Of a stretch of DNA of 10,593 nt, positions 1 to 6,377 are shown piece after piece (position 1 is the stretch's first letter; each line of letters opens with the position of its first letter). This DNA comes from Flavobacteriaceae bacterium (GTDB lineage Bacteria; Bacteroidota; Bacteroidia; Flavobacteriales; Flavobacteriaceae). The position numbers and the translations under genes were made by a program. Below the pieces are notes generated by a model. The model did not search any database and was not told where the DNA came from. It worked only from the letters and a program-made list of their open reading frames with translations. The stretch spans positions 1 to 10,593 of the forward strand of contig JALWYP010000497.1 in NCBI GenBank assembly GCA_026992695.1, given 5' to 3'.

Positions 1-135
1 TTAAAATAAATAAATCGCCACACCGATTTGCTATGCTCGTTATATACCTTATTATATATTGTTTCGGAACAAACCGACTTGGATGAATCCATAAAAAAGT
101 TTTTTCGCTCTAAAATTAAAGTTTTTTTTAAAACT

Positions 136-170
136 AGGTAGGGTATTTTAATAAAAAGCTGTTATACTTG
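136..170 (+). promoter_or_regulatory. Possible promoter/regulator region of the repeat lipoprotein gene
   Basis: The 10-mer AGGTAGGGTA lies at 136-145. After 17 bases comes TATACTTG (163-170), which matches the Bacteroidota -7 consensus TAnnTTTG at five of six fixed positions. No TTG -33 box is present at the usual spacing, and the 10-mer sits where one would be expected, so an activator or alternative sigma factor is conceivable. If this is the promoter, transcription would start near 177, which would favour a translation start at 188 or 200 rather than 176. This is inference from a weak match. Confidence 0.3.
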
Positions 171-175
171 TAACT

Positions 176-1996
176 ATGAAAAATAATATGTTGTTACTAA
201 TGCTTTTACTTATTAAAAAATACAAAAAAACAGTTTTGTTTTCGCTTATGTCGTTTGTTCTGTTATTAGGGGTTAGCTGCCAGAAAGAAGAAACCGAATA
301 TATAGACACTACAGATCAAGATACCATTACCGCCAATTCGGTAATAACAACTATTCTATCGAAAACTGTTCAAAACGAAGGTTCTTGGGATGATATTATA
401 GACGGTACATCTTGTGCCGCTGTGCAATACCCGCTAACGGTTATAGCCAATGGGCAGGAAGTACTATTACAGAATATAGAAGACATCCAACTTATTGTTG
501 CCATTTTTGCGCAATTTCCTAACGATACGGATACACTTGAAATAGTTTTTCCTATTACACTTATTATGTGGGATTATACAGAGGTTGAAGTAAACTCGCA
601 AGAAGAGCTTAATCAAATAATTACAAATTGCATTTCAAATGGACAAGGCAATAACGAAATTACCTGTATTAGTTTTCAATATCCAATTACTATTTATACT
701 TACAATTCTGCGCAAGAACAAACAGGAACCGTTGTGATAAATAGTGATTTTGAATTGTTCCAATTTCTTCAAAATCTGGATGAAAATGATGTGTATAGCC
801 TAGACTTTCCGGTAACGGTTATTTTAGATGACGGTTCTACACAAACCGTAAATAATACACAAGAATTGCAAGATTTAATAGAATCTTGTGAAAACAATAC
901 CAGTACTAACCCAGATCCAACACAATTTGAAACCGATTTAACTACCGGAGTTTGGTATGTAACTTATTATTTTAACGATTATGACGAGACCGATAATTAT
1001 CAAGACTACCAATTTACCTTTAACACAGATGGAAGTTCAACAGCATCTAACGGGAATGATACTGTAAATGGAAGCTGGAATTACCAAAATGATAGCACAC
1101 CCAAATTAGAATTGTATTACGGAACAACTTCTCCCTTTAACGAATTAGATGAGGATTGGGAAATTATAGAGGCGTCTACAGAGATTATAAAACTTAAAGA
1201 TATAAGTGGCGATGGGAGTATAAACTATCTAACTTTTGAACGTAACCCTAATACAACAGGTAGTAATGAAGATTTAAACAATTTAATACAATACCTTACT
1301 ACAGATTCTTGGTTTGTAAATTTAATGGATGATAGCGAAGAAGATAAAACTTGCAATTTTGTAGCTTATGAATTTAGTTTTGCTAGCAACGGTACGGCTC
1401 AAGCCGTTTCAACTTCAAATACCGTAACGGGTTTTTGGGCAGCTCAAATGAGTGACGGACAGTTAGAAGTTATTTTAAATTTTGATAGTGGAGGAAGTAA
1501 TGAAGCGTTTGGTAATCTTAATGACGATTGGGAGGTTTTGGTGTCTTCAAATACAGCTATTAATCTCAGAGATGTGAGTGGAGGAAACGGTGGAACCGAT
1601 TACTTAAATTTTGAAAGGAATCCTTATACCGGTTGTGGTGGCGGAGGAACTACAGCAGCTGATGTAGAAAATATACTACAAGACGGGCAATGGTTTGTTG
1701 CCAGCTACCTGGATGATGGTGTTGACGAAACTTCAGATTATGCAGGATATACAATTACTTTTATTAGTGGAGGTTCTGTATCAGCAACCAACGGAACCAA
1801 TACTAATTATGGAACTTGGTATGTTACAGGAAGTACCGGATCATTAGAATTGATACTAGATTTTGGTACAAGTAATCCCTTTGAAGGTATAAATGAAGAT
1901 TGGGATATTATTGAAGCATTAACTAATAAAATTACGCTTCAACACATAAGTGGCGGAGGCGGAGGAATTAATGATCTTATCTTAGAAAAATTATAA
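176..1996 (+). CDS. Multi-repeat surface lipoprotein with two Cys-bounded repeats and three lipocalin-like repeats
   Basis: The predicted 606-residue lipoprotein has a basic n-region (KKYKK, 14-18), a hydrophobic core and a lipobox-like GVSC ending at Cys35. The residues after it (Q-K-E-E-T-E) resemble the flavobacterial lipoprotein export signal first described in Capnocytophaga (QKDDE type), so a cell-surface location is likely. Residues 80-152 and 164-238 are two related repeats, each starting and ending with Cys. They share a (V/F)QYP(L/I)T motif, a second FP(I/V)T strand and a QEL segment before the closing Cys. Residues about 250-358, 365-485 and 497-606 are three copies of a lipocalin-like unit: an opening W strand, a second Trp strand (GSW, GFW, GTW), DDWE or EDW(E/D), then a Gly-rich turn and a final strand. 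Ligand and function are unknown. The start is uncertain, because Met5 (188) and Met9 (200) are also in frame and would leave the signal peptide intact. There is no Shine-Dalgarno sequence, as is usual in this phylum. Confidence 0.85.
   Translation: MKNNMLLLMLLLIKKYKKTVLFSLMSFVLLLGVSCQKEETEYIDTTDQDTITANSVITTILSKTVQNEGSWDDIIDGTSCAAVQYPLTVIANGQEVLLQNIEDIQLIVAIFAQFPNDTDTLEIVFPITLIMWDYTEVEVNSQEELNQIITNCISNGQGNNEITCISFQYPITIYTYNSAQEQTGTVVINSDFELFQFLQNLDENDVYSLDFPVTVILDDGSTQTVNNTQELQDLIESCENNTSTNPDPTQFETDLTTGVWYVTYYFNDYDETDNYQDYQFTFNTDGSSTASNGNDTVNGSWNYQNDSTPKLELYYGTTSPFNELDEDWEIIEASTEIIKLKDISGDGSINYLTFERNPNTTGSNEDLNNLIQYLTTDSWFVNLMDDSEEDKTCNFVAYEFSFASNGTAQAVSTSNTVTGFWAAQMSDGQLEVILNFDSGGSNEAFGNLNDDWEVLVSSNTAINLRDVSGGNGGTDYLNFERNPYTGCGGGGTTAADVENILQDGQWFVASYLDDGVDETSDYAGYTITFISGGSVSATNGTNTNYGTWYVTGSTGSLELILDFGTSNPFEGINEDWDIIEALTNKITLQHISGGGGGINDLILEKL
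413..889 (+). repeat. Two tandem Cys-bounded coding repeats
   Basis: The two units encode residues 80-152 and 164-238 of the lipoprotein. Each opens with C-x(3)-QYP, contains a second F-P-(I/V)-T-(L/V)-I strand, and closes with a QEL-x-x-(I/L)-I helix and Cys. The paired terminal cysteines suggest one disulfide per unit. The similarity is clear in the protein but not close at the DNA level, so this is an old duplication. Confidence 0.65.
923..1996 (+). repeat. Three tandem lipocalin-like coding repeats
   Basis: The units run roughly 923-1249, 1268-1630 and 1664-1993. Common anchors are G-x-W at the first strand (the second unit has SWF), a TF or SF strand followed by a small turn, a second Trp strand after T-V-x-G or an equivalent, the acidic (D/E)DW(E/D) motif, and a closing SGG turn. 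The 157-residue lipoprotein downstream carries a fourth copy. This pattern fits the lipocalin-like small lipoproteins of Bacteroidota. The family assignment is from memory of the pattern, not from a search. Confidence 0.65.
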
Positions 1997-2053
1997 CACT
2001 TTACAATATTTGAATTAACCTATAAAATTAATTGTTTGGTTGTTAGTTGTTAT

Positions 2054-2144
2054 GAAAACCGGTGGTTTTAAAATATGTAACCTCACAGCAAAGACCCATC
2101 GTAGAATGGCGAGCCTATTTTTGGTAAAATTACCGCCGGTTTTC
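2054..2144 (+). ncRNA. Candidate structured RNA between two lipoprotein genes
   Basis: A 13-base stem pairs 2054-2066 with 2132-2144 (GAAAACCGGTGGT with ACCGCCGGTTTTC, one G-U pair). It can extend through TTTTA/TAAAA (2066-2070 with 2125-2129) and AAATA/TATTT (2071-2075 with 2116-2120). Inside, CTC (2082-2084) can pair with GAG (2111-2113), and CCAT (2096-2099) with ATGG (2106-2109) around a short loop. The enclosed bases 2081-2115 are less AT-rich than the flanks, as expected of a conserved RNA core. No long T-run follows, so it is not a typical terminator. It could be a leader of the downstream lipoprotein gene, a 3' element of the upstream one, or an independent small RNA. A weak TTG-N18-ATTGTTTG pair (2010-2038) could start it. 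Flavo-1 is a named flavobacterial RNA family worth comparing, but I cannot confirm a match. The strand is inferred from the flanking genes. Confidence 0.45.
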
Positions 2145-2202
2145 TTAAACTAAATCAATTTTAAATAATTTACGATTATTAATATTTATAAATAAATAAC
2201 CT

Positions 2203-2676
2203 ATGAAAAATCTAATTAAATTAACACTGACATTTTTATTATTAGGAGGATTTGTATCTTGTTCTACCTCTAATGATACTAATGATGACTCTTCTTCAAA
2301 TAATTCTTCTGAAAATGTTACACAAATTGAAAATACAGCAGAGTCCGGTACCTGGCGTATTACCTATTATTATGATTCTGACCACGAAGAAACTAACAAC
2401 TTTACAGGTTATAATTTTACGTTTAATTCAGACGGAAGTTTGATAGCTGAAAATGGAAATAGCACGGTTACCGGAACATGGTCTGTTACCGGAAGTAACT
2501 CAGGATCTTCATCAAGTGACGATAACCATTTTAATATCTTTTTTGCTGCTCCACCAAATTTTGAAAAACTTTCAGACGATTGGGAAATAGTAAATAGTTC
2601 ATCCAATAAAATTGAATTAAGAGATGTAAGTGGAGGTAATGGAGGAACTGATTATTTAACCTTTACAAAAAATTAG
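2203..2676 (+). CDS. Small lipoprotein with one lipocalin-like domain
   Basis: The 157-residue protein has a signal peptide (MKNLIKL then a Leu-rich core) ending in FVSC with Cys20. A Ser/Asn/Asp-rich linker (about 21-42) includes acidic residues near the lipidated Cys. Residues about 47-157 form one lipocalin-like repeat: GTW, ITYYYD, FTFNSDGS, TVTGTW, DDWEIV, then DVSGGNGGTDYL. It is a paralogue of the repeat units in the 606-residue lipoprotein 206 bases upstream. Its C-terminal third matches the second repeat there almost exactly, while the first half looks more like the first repeat. A Ser-rich insertion (about 100-108) lengthens one loop. The Bacteroidota family is generally annotated lipocalin-like with unknown ligand. 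It may be cotranscribed with the larger gene, and an intrinsic terminator follows its stop codon. Confidence 0.85.
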   Translation: MKNLIKLTLTFLLLGGFVSCSTSNDTNDDSSSNNSSENVTQIENTAESGTWRITYYYDSDHEETNNFTGYNFTFNSDGSLIAENGNSTVTGTWSVTGSNSGSSSSDDNHFNIFFAAPPNFEKLSDDWEIVNSSSNKIELRDVSGGNGGTDYLTFTKN

Positions 2677-2702
2677 GAGACCTACTTTTGCCCCAATTTG
2701 AG

Positions 2703-2739
2703 AACCATTTTACTATTTTTTTAGTAAAGTGGTTTTTTT
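2703..2739 (+). terminator. Intrinsic terminator after the small lipoprotein gene
   Basis: A 12-base stem pairs AACCATTTTACT (2703-2714) with AGTAAAGTGGTT (2723-2734), with one G-U pair and an 8-base T-rich loop. It runs into a T-tract (2733-2739). It lies 27 bases after the stop codon and separates the lipocalin-like pair from the next operon. Confidence 0.85.
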
Positions 2740-2750
2740 CTTTACAGGAG

Positions 2751-2760
2751 AGGTAGGGTA
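2751..2760 (+). promoter_or_regulatory. Second copy of the AGGTAGGGTA motif, upstream of the four-gene operon
   Basis: The sequence is identical to 136-145, upstream of the 606-residue lipoprotein gene. Both copies are followed by ACTTGT (166-171 and 2772-2777), but the gaps are 20 and 11 bases, a difference near one helical turn. It sits just after the terminator and about 94 bases before the favoured start of the first operon gene. No convincing TAnnTTTG element is visible here. A shared regulator site is possible but unproven. Confidence 0.3.
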
Positions 2761-2853
2761 AATCAAAATTAACTTGTTTAAAGTTTAGTAAATAAAGATT
2801 AAAATGAAGTGGTAGTAACTAATAAACCAATAACTTTTAAAAACAAAAAAGAT

Positions 2854-3615
2854 TTGAAAAAAAAATTTATCATCCTAATTTATATTTTATCACAAAGTAT
2901 CTTCGCACAAGATATACCTTCCAAATTTTTAAACTTTTATAGTTATAATTTTGATTATAAGATTAATAAAAAAGTAAAGTTAAGAGCGGGAAATCTTTTT
3001 AGCTTTAATACAGAAGGCTATAAATTAAGTTTTGTTCAATTCAAGATAGGTGCAACGCTGAGATGGAACAAAAAACTTTCTTCCGATTTTTATTACAAAC
3101 CAATGCTTTTTAAAGGAGCTACAAAAAATATTTGGTATCATAGATTAAGTGCAAACCTCACTCATAGAAGCAAATTATTTAGGATGCCCTTGAAAAATAC
3201 AATTACCTCTGAAGTTTTTTCGCCAAGCCCTCGAAAACACAAATATCGTTTTATTTATACTGCAAAACTATCATTTAAAAACAAAGTATTACCCCTACGG
3301 GCTACACCCTACATAAAATACCAATTATATTACTATTTAGGTGGCATAAAAGTAAATTATTATGACGCTTCAGGAACGCAACTACTGGCTACTAATTCGC
3401 CAGATGGATTTCATCGGTACCGGTTAGGAACAGGAGTGCGTTTTAGACCTGTAAAGAAATTTTATGTTACCCTTTATTATATCTGGCAAGAAGAGTTTAA
3501 TATGAAATCTTCAAAAAACAGAGAACTCAATATCCCAAATCAAAGTCAAACCCGAATAATTAATCCGTTTAACGATTACCAAGTTGTAGGATTAAGTTTT
3601 AGTTATTCTATTTAA
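2854..3615 (+). CDS. DUF2490-like outer-membrane beta-barrel protein
   Basis: The predicted protein is 253 residues from a TTG start. I chose 2854 because the product then begins M-K-K-K, followed by a hydrophobic stretch and FAQ, an ideal signal peptide cleaved before Gln19. The longer GTG start at 2809 would add 15 polar residues in front of it. The mature protein is rich in alternating Tyr/Phe/Lys strands (KFLNFYSYNFDYKINKK, KLRAGNLFSF, FYVTLYYIWQEEFN) and ends in a strand with aromatic residues (SFSYSI), as expected of an outer-membrane barrel. Size and pattern fit DUF2490. No enzymatic motif is seen. It is the first gene of a plus-strand set and lies 22 bases before the P-loop gene, so it may be the outer-membrane exit or anchor for whatever that set handles. 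The barrel prediction is good; the family name is less certain. Confidence 0.65.
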   Translation: MKKKFIILIYILSQSIFAQDIPSKFLNFYSYNFDYKINKKVKLRAGNLFSFNTEGYKLSFVQFKIGATLRWNKKLSSDFYYKPMLFKGATKNIWYHRLSANLTHRSKLFRMPLKNTITSEVFSPSPRKHKYRFIYTAKLSFKNKVLPLRATPYIKYQLYYYLGGIKVNYYDASGTQLLATNSPDGFHRYRLGTGVRFRPVKKFYVTLYYIWQEEFNMKSSKNRELNIPNQSQTRIINPFNDYQVVGLSFSYSI

Positions 3616-3637
3616 TAACCCCCAAAACCATCTAATT

Positions 3638-4675
3638 ATGAAAATTAAAAGAACCATTATTTGTAAAGGATTATCCAACTATAAACTAAATAAAAAAATA
3701 AACAAAGTGTATACACCCAAAGCCGGTGATTTAGCTGTTTTTAAAGTGTTGGAGTTAGGAAAACACACCTCTCTTCAAGGCGAAAACGGAAACAACCTAT
3801 ATATTTTTCCGGGCGATTATATTATGGCAGCCTTTGGAAACCGATATGCAACCGATCAGTTTGAAGGTTATGTGCCTCGAGAATACCATAAAGAATACCA
3901 CGTATTAGGAAAAGGAGGAGCCATAGGTATTTTAGCATCTATGCATGCGAAACTGGAAGAGAAAGGTACTACCAATCTTCAATTAGTTGGATATGTAGTT
4001 GATGAAAATGATAACAACAATATTATAAACACGAAATATTTAAATAAAGAAAAAATTAAATTCAATCCTAATAAAAAACGTTCTTACCAAATTATTTTAT
4101 CGTTAGGATCTGCTATGGATAGTGGAAAAACTACTACGGCAGCATTTTTATCTAGAGGATTGCAAGCAGCAAAAAAGAAAGTAGCCTATATTAAACTTAC
4201 AGGAACGGTTTATACAAAAGACCGCCACTTGGTTAGAGATTGTGGTGCAGATTTAGCTATCGATTTTTCTACCTATGGTTTTCCTTCTACGTACCTGTGT
4301 ACAAGACAAGAAATGCTGGACTTACATGAAACGCTTCTCACGCAAGCAGAAAAAATAAATCCCGATTACGTTATTATTGAAATTGCGGACGGGTTATTAC
4401 AACGCGAAACAGCCATGCTTTTAAAAAATGCTAAGTTTATGTCGCAAATAAATGGAGTCGTTTTTTCGGCAGCTGATAGTTTGGGAATCCTTTCCGGGAT
4501 ACAATTACTCAAACAACAAGGTATTCGACCCCTTGCTGTAAGTGGTTTGTTTACTGCTAGCCCATTATTAATAAATGAAGTAGAAGGGGTTATTAATTAT
4601 CCGATATTAACTTTAGAAAAATTGGCAGAACCAAGTGTTTTAACTATCTTAGAAAAAAATGTTAAAGCTGCATGA
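3638..4675 (+). CDS. Two-domain P-loop NTPase-fold protein, distantly DUF1611-like
   Basis: The 345-residue protein has no signal peptide or membrane segment, so it is cytoplasmic. Residues about 1-140 form a beta-rich N-terminal domain with a striking GDYIMAAFGNRYATDQFEGY motif (59-78). Residues about 150-335 form a P-loop domain. Its Walker A is GSAMDSGKTT (157-166, Lys164). TGT follows at 188-190, then a GADLAIDF segment (about 203-210), and EIADGLLQRE (248-257) where an acidic metal- or substrate-binding motif would lie. This order resembles DUF1611 proteins and, more remotely, dethiobiotin synthetase and MobB. DUF1611 includes DgcN, reported as a D-glutamate N-acetyltransferase, but the usual dipeptide-epimerase partner gene is absent here. 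The last 4 bases overlap the ABC gene (ATGA), implying translational coupling and a shared pathway. I infer ATP-dependent modification of a small molecule; the substrate is unknown. Confidence 0.7.
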   Translation: MKIKRTIICKGLSNYKLNKKINKVYTPKAGDLAVFKVLELGKHTSLQGENGNNLYIFPGDYIMAAFGNRYATDQFEGYVPREYHKEYHVLGKGGAIGILASMHAKLEEKGTTNLQLVGYVVDENDNNNIINTKYLNKEKIKFNPNKKRSYQIILSLGSAMDSGKTTTAAFLSRGLQAAKKKVAYIKLTGTVYTKDRHLVRDCGADLAIDFSTYGFPSTYLCTRQEMLDLHETLLTQAEKINPDYVIIEIADGLLQRETAMLLKNAKFMSQINGVVFSAADSLGILSGIQLLKQQGIRPLAVSGLFTASPLLINEVEGVINYPILTLEKLAEPSVLTILEKNVKAA

Positions 4676-6366
4676 AGAGTGCCCAAACACAAAAATGGGA
4701 ATTAATTAAATGGTTTCTAAGCAAGCACAAAATACTATTTGTGTTTACCATTGCTTACGGAATTTTAGCAAACTTGTTTGTAATACTTATTCCGGTAAGT
4801 TTAGGAAAGTTTTTCGATTTTTTATTTGGCTATCAGTCACATCGAGCAGCTTATTTGGATAAACTACCATTTTCGTTTTGGGACACCATGCCTCATTATT
4901 TGTGGTTTTTAACAGCACTTATTGTGTTGCGGTTTATATTTCAATTTTTACAACGTTATTATACGGCTGTTTTAGGCGAAAAATTTGTAAAAGAACTACG
5001 CGAAAAACTTTTTGTACAACAACTTAAAATTCACACAGAGGTATATGATGATAGAGGTACAGGGAGGTATTTGCTTAGGCATAGTGGCGATTTAAAAAGT
5101 ATTCAAAACTATTTAACCAGAGGAATTATACGTTTTGCTACCGATGTAATTTTATTACTTATGGCAATTCTGTTTTTGTTAAGTATAAATACCACTGTTT
5201 TTTTAGTCATTACATTAGGTTTTGTTTTTACGGTGATTGTGGTTTACTTTTTAAATAAAACGCTCTTTAAAACCTCTGTAAAAAGACGAAATACTCGCTC
5301 CGGATTACTCTCTTTTGTAAGCCGCCAGTTACAAACTACAAAGGCAATTAAAGCCTTTAACAAAGAAGCAACCGAAATTGGGAAATACAACAAAAGATCT
5401 TTAAAACTATACCAATCTAGCGTTGCGTTTCAAAAAATATACAACTTAATATACACACTAATACCCGCTCTTTTATATGGTGTACTGGTTGTTGTTTTGT
5501 TCTATATATACGAAATAAAATTGCAAGAAAAAACATTGTTTAATGCTGGCGAAATGTTAGGATTTATATTGCTTTTTATAACAATTTTACCAATTTTTAG
5601 GCGTGTAATACGAGTTGCAACCGTTTGGGAATTGGGCAACATTTCGTTTGGTAAATTAATAAATGTATTTCACCTTCCTACCGAAATACCGATACAGTCC
5701 AAAAAACCTTTTATATTCAAAAAAGGAGAACTGGTTTTTAAAAATGTCTCGTTTTCTTATAAAGATGAACAACACTTGTTTAAAAACTTAAATTTTAAAG
5801 TTAAACCCAATTTCATAAATCAAATTAAATTAAGCAATGGTCAAGGAAAAACTACGCTAGTAAAACTTTTAGCCGGTTTGTATTTGCCAAATAAAGGTGA
5901 AATTTTTTACGATAACCAACCCATATCACAATTAGATATAAAATCGCTACGAAAAAAAGTAACCTTTGTTTCTGATGAATTTTCATTAATTGGAAAAACC
6001 GTTTTTGAAGTTATTTCGTACAGTCGAAGTAAAGAAAAACGTGTAAAAGCCCAACAAATCATCGATTATTTTCAAAATAATATTCCTTCTTCAATGAAGC
6101 TCTCTTTAGACGATAAAGTAAAAGAAAGAGGTTTAAACTTGTCTAAATCACAAAAGAAAATGCTTTTGTATGCTAGAGCTGCACTATCTAATAAACCTAT
6201 TATTGTAATCGAAGAGCCCATTCGTAATTTAGAAAAAAATACCAAAAAAAATATTCTAACGTGGCTATCGGAAGTAAAAAATAAAAAAACAATTGTGTTT
6301 TTGTGTTACACTTGGCGCGAACCCATTGTAAAAATAGATCACGTTATTTCAATTCCAAAACAATAA
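4672..6366 (+). CDS. Exporter-type ABC half-transporter with a degenerate nucleotide-binding domain
   Basis: The 564-residue protein has an N-terminal domain with about six membrane helices (near 23-47, 76-98, 152-172, 175-197, 255-278 and 288-310), the fold of type IV (MsbA-like) exporters. A C-terminal ATPase domain spans about 345-564. The fold is clear but its motifs are eroded. Walker A is LSNGQGKT (387-394) with Leu for the first Gly. The Q-loop Gln is replaced by Asp435. The signature LSGGQ reads LSKSQ (490-494). The Walker B Asp is Glu514. The D-loop reads RNLE (518-521). The H-loop His is Tyr546. Walker A Lys393, the catalytic Glu515 and the A-loop Tyr363 remain. There is no premature stop, so the gene seems under selection. 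ATP binding is plausible, but hydrolysis may be weak or absent. It overlaps the P-loop gene by 4 bases and is followed 11 bases later by a lipoprotein gene. Its cargo is unknown. Confidence 0.85.
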   Translation: MKSAQTQKWELIKWFLSKHKILFVFTIAYGILANLFVILIPVSLGKFFDFLFGYQSHRAAYLDKLPFSFWDTMPHYLWFLTALIVLRFIFQFLQRYYTAVLGEKFVKELREKLFVQQLKIHTEVYDDRGTGRYLLRHSGDLKSIQNYLTRGIIRFATDVILLLMAILFLLSINTTVFLVITLGFVFTVIVVYFLNKTLFKTSVKRRNTRSGLLSFVSRQLQTTKAIKAFNKEATEIGKYNKRSLKLYQSSVAFQKIYNLIYTLIPALLYGVLVVVLFYIYEIKLQEKTLFNAGEMLGFILLFITILPIFRRVIRVATVWELGNISFGKLINVFHLPTEIPIQSKKPFIFKKGELVFKNVSFSYKDEQHLFKNLNFKVKPNFINQIKLSNGQGKTTLVKLLAGLYLPNKGEIFYDNQPISQLDIKSLRKKVTFVSDEFSLIGKTVFEVISYSRSKEKRVKAQQIIDYFQNNIPSSMKLSLDDKVKERGLNLSKSQKKMLLYARAALSNKPIIVIEEPIRNLEKNTKKNILTWLSEVKNKKTIVFLCYTWREPIVKIDHVISIPKQ

Positions 6367-6377
6367 ATTTTGCACTT

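Noticed and set aside
59..72. Small hairpin TTGTT-TCGG-AACAA
   Set aside because: The stem has only 5 pairs and no T-run follows, so it does not qualify as a terminator, and no upstream gene is visible.
33..86. Short ATG-initiated frame of 17 codons
   Set aside because: Too short, no ribosome binding site, and no recognisable peptide; likely chance in AT-rich DNA.
2252..2606. Open frames on both strands inside the small lipoprotein gene
   Set aside because: They overlap a gene with a signal peptide and a repeat shared with its neighbour; their translations show no family features.
2683..2690. TACTTTTG matching the -7 promoter consensus
   Set aside because: There is no TTG at the right distance, and a strong terminator lies directly downstream, so a promoter here would make no useful transcript.
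6363..6373. Promoter-like TAAATTTTG just before the beta-helix lipoprotein gene
   Set aside because: The spacing is TA-N3-TTTG rather than TA-N2-TTTG and no -33 TTG is present; cotranscription is simpler.
6303..6377. N-terminal extension of the beta-helix lipoprotein from a TTG
   Set aside because: It overlaps the ABC gene in another frame and would place 25 residues before an otherwise perfect lipoprotein signal peptide.
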